DNA of 8,122 nucleotides from an uncultured Eubacteriales bacterium. Its GTDB lineage: Bacteria > Bacillota > Clostridia > Oscillospirales > CAG-272. The translations under genes and the position numbers were made by a program. The DNA lies in contig CAJLXA010000058.1 of assembly GCA_905210485.1 (NCBI GenBank), forward strand, positions 1 to 8,122, written 5' to 3'. This document shows, piece by piece, positions 6,733-8,122 of this stretch (positions are counted from its first letter, which is position 1; each line of letters begins with the position of its first letter). The notes below the pieces were generated by a model. That model did no database searches. It had not been told where the DNA came from and saw only the letters and a list, made by a program, of their open reading frames with translations.

Positions 6733-6911
6733 ATGATTGTGCGGAACCTTAAGCACAGGTAAGGAAAATATCGGAAAATCCGCAAAAATGTATACTTATA
6801 TTGACATTGATACGGTTTCGAATGATACAAACAGCAGACCATACCGCATGCTTTATTTCCGCATATTTTTTTCACGGCGGCTTCTCATGCAAAGTTCTCC
6901 GTGATAGAGAG
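6713..6911. other. AT-rich intergenic stretch between ribU leader and tuf
   Basis: About 200 bp without a supported gene. It holds a TTGACA on the plus strand (6801-6806) with no convincing -10, a minor 5-bp inverted repeat TGTGC/GCACA (6738-6742 and 6753-6757), and a 6-bp inverted repeat TCACGG/CCGTGA (6872-6877 and 6899-6904) around a 21-nt loop. A T7 run lies at 6866-6872. CCGCAT occurs twice, 15 bp apart (6844 and 6859). None of these adds up to a recognised element. The stretch probably contains the ribU promoter and the distal part of the tuf 3' region. Confidence 0.5.
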
Positions 6912-6939
6912 ACCGGCCCCACCCCGAGGTGAGACCGGC
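6912..6939 (-). terminator. Hairpin downstream of tuf, possible non-canonical terminator
   Basis: In the tuf transcript, GCCGGTCTCACC (6939 to 6928) can pair along its full length with GGTGGGGCCGGT (6923 to 6912) around a TCGG loop. This gives a 12-bp stem with three G-U wobbles, 25 nt after the tuf stop. The sequence after it is CTCTCTATC, with no T-run, so it is not a textbook intrinsic terminator. The wobbles become A-C mismatches on the plus strand, so the stable fold is specific to tuf mRNA. It may end transcription inefficiently or protect the 3' end. Confidence 0.55.
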
Positions 6940-6964
6940 TCCGTAAGTCCCTATAGGAACTGAA

Positions 6965-8122
6965 TTAAGCGATGATGTCGGCAACAACGCCCGAACCAAC
7001 GGTTCTGCCGCCTTCACGGATAGCGAAGCGGAGACCCTTTTCGATAGCGATGGGGGTGATCAGTTCAACAGTCATGTCAACGTTATCGCCGGGGCGGCAC
7101 ATTTCAACGCCTTCGGGAAGGGTGATAACACCCGTAACGTCGGTGGTACGGAAGTAGAACTGAGGACGGTAGCCGGAGAAGAAGGGCTTTTGACGGCCGC
7201 CTTCTTTTTCGGTAAGAACGTAAACCTGTCCGACAAACTTGGTGTGCGGATGAACCGAACCGACTTTGCAGAGAACCTGGCCGCGTTCGATTTCGTTCTT
7301 CTGGATACCGCGGAGAAGAGCGCCGATGTTATCGCCGGCTTCAGCCATATCCATCTGTTTGTGGAACATTTCGATACCGGTAATAACGGTCTGCTTTCTC
7401 TCGGTGGTAAGACCGATGATTTCAACAGTGTCGTTCATCTTAACAACGCCACGTTCTACACGACCGGTAGCAACAGTACCACGGCCGGAGATTGAGAAGA
7501 CGTCTTCAACAGGCATAAGGAAGGGAGCGTCTTCATTACGGGCAGGAGTCGGGATATAGTCGTCAACTGCGTTCATGAGTTCCCAGATGCACTTGTATTC
7601 TTCAGCATTCGGATCGGTGCTCGTGGATTCAAGAGCAACACGGGCAGAGCCACGGATGATCGGAATGTCGTCGCCGGGGAAGTTGTACTCGGAAAGGAGG
7701 TCACGAACTTCCATCTCAACGAGGTCGAGAAGTTCTGCGTCGTCAACGATATCGCACTTGTTCAGGAAAACAACGATAGCGGGAACGCCTACCTGACGGG
7801 CAAGAAGAACGTGCTCGCGGGTCTGCTGCAGAGGGCCGTCGGTACCTGCAACAACGAGGATAGCGCCGTCCATCTGAGCGGCACCGGTAATCATGTTCTT
7901 AACGTAGTCGGCGTGGCCGGGGCAGTCAACGTGAGCGTAGTGACGCTTCTCGGTTTCGTATTCAACGTGTCTTGTATTGATCGTGATACCACGCGCTCTT
8001 TCTTCGGGAGCGTTGTCGATCTGGTCATATGCCATGAATTCGATGTTGCCGTTCTTCAGGTTCAAAACCTTGGTGATAGCAGCGGTAAGAGTGGTCTTGC
8101 CGTGGTCAACGTGACCGATTGT
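6965..8122 (-). CDS. tuf: Elongation factor Tu, 5' end beyond window
   Basis: EF-Tu delivers aminoacyl-tRNA to the ribosome as a GTPase. The frame is open to the window edge, giving 385 residues; about 16 N-terminal residues are missing. An apparent start near 8065 is an internal TTG leucine codon, since EF-Tu homology continues upstream through the P-loop. Motifs (fragment numbering): G1 GHVDHGKT (3-10), switch I RGITIN (44-49), G3 DCPGH (66-70), G4 NKCD (121-124). The G5 block reads GSARVAL (158-164) where SAL is usual. Domain 2 runs from about 200 with the conserved VEDVFSISGRGTVATGRVERG, and domain 3 from about 298, including GYRPQFYFRTTDVTG (317-331) and GLRFAIREGGRTVG (363-376). It ends with TAA at 6965-6967. 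Whether a second tuf copy, fusA or rps genes lie upstream cannot be seen. Confidence 0.98.
   Translation of the reverse strand, partial: TIGHVDHGKTTLTAAITKVLNLKNGNIEFMAYDQIDNAPEERARGITINTRHVEYETEKRHYAHVDCPGHADYVKNMITGAAQMDGAILVVAGTDGPLQQTREHVLLARQVGVPAIVVFLNKCDIVDDAELLDLVEMEVRDLLSEYNFPGDDIPIIRGSARVALESTSTDPNAEEYKCIWELMNAVDDYIPTPARNEDAPFLMPVEDVFSISGRGTVATGRVERGVVKMNDTVEIIGLTTERKQTVITGIEMFHKQMDMAEAGDNIGALLRGIQKNEIERGQVLCKVGSVHPHTKFVGQVYVLTEKEGGRQKPFFSGYRPQFYFRTTDVTGVITLPEGVEMCRPGDNVDMTVELITPIAIEKGLRFAIREGGRTVGSGVVADIIA

Noticed and set aside
6801..6831. TTGACA on the plus strand as a promoter
   Set aside because: No -10 box with acceptable match lies at 16-18 bp; the nearest (TACAAA) is 19 bp away, and the transcript would run antisense into tuf with no gene to serve.
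6788..6904. Possible 38-codon small ORF on the plus strand in the tuf-ribU spacer
   Set aside because: It has an ATG and a TGA, but the nearest purine tract (AGGTAAGGA) is too far upstream. The composition looks like random AT-rich sequence, and no promoter is placed correctly.
6872..6904. Inverted repeat TCACGG/CCGTGA as a tuf terminator
   Set aside because: The stem is only 6 bp with a 21-nt loop, and on the tuf strand it is followed by As rather than Ts. The T-run is on the wrong side for either strand.
8009..8065. EF-Tu starting at the TTG at 8063-8065
   Set aside because: The codons upstream to the window edge encode the conserved EF-Tu P-loop region (GHVDHGKT), so this TTG is an internal leucine and the true start lies outside the window.

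Overview
This 8.1-kb window is ordinary bacterial chromosome. It carries seven recognisable genes, two of them cut by the window edges, and no mobile elements, CRISPR arrays or tRNA/rRNA genes. Base composition is roughly balanced, most Shine-Dalgarno sites are strong (GGAGG type), and one promoter is a perfect sigma70 consensus. The taxon cannot be fixed from sequence alone. The FMN-riboswitch/RibU pair and the four-cysteine segment in PheS are features I associate with Firmicutes-type bacteria. The general look of EF-Tu and PheS also reminds me of Lentisphaerota/Verrucomicrobiota-like lineages. Treat this as an impression, not a call.

Left half, plus strand (1-4888). The C-terminal end of uvrC (nucleotide excision repair) is followed by rsmD (16S rRNA m2G966 methyltransferase) and coaD (coenzyme A synthesis), which overlaps rsmD by an ATGA. 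A perfect TTGACA-17-TATAAT promoter overlaps the coaD stop codon. It should drive pheS and pheT, the two subunits of phenylalanyl-tRNA synthetase. No terminator separates coaD from pheS, so read-through from upstream is also possible. A short perfect hairpin sits in the pheS leader.

Middle (4889-5013). Two intrinsic terminators lie back to back between convergent transcription units: one after pheT, and one whose stem reaches into the gluQRS stop codon.

Right half, minus strand (5014-8122). Read leftward, there is tuf (EF-Tu, lacking its first residues at the window edge), then an AT-rich gap, then an FMN riboswitch. The riboswitch controls ribU (ECF riboflavin-uptake S component) and, 13 nt downstream, gluQRS (glutamyl-queuosine tRNA-Asp synthetase). 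The riboswitch-ribU-gluQRS unit is the most interesting part of the window. It appears to put a tRNA-modifying enzyme under flavin control, and the closing stem of the riboswitch directly overlaps the only purine-rich ribosome-binding tract of ribU. A strand-specific hairpin without a U-tract follows tuf.

Most genes serve translation (PheST, EF-Tu, RsmD, GluQRS) or cofactor supply (CoaD, RibU). I do not see an undescribed multi-gene system here. The notable points are regulatory.
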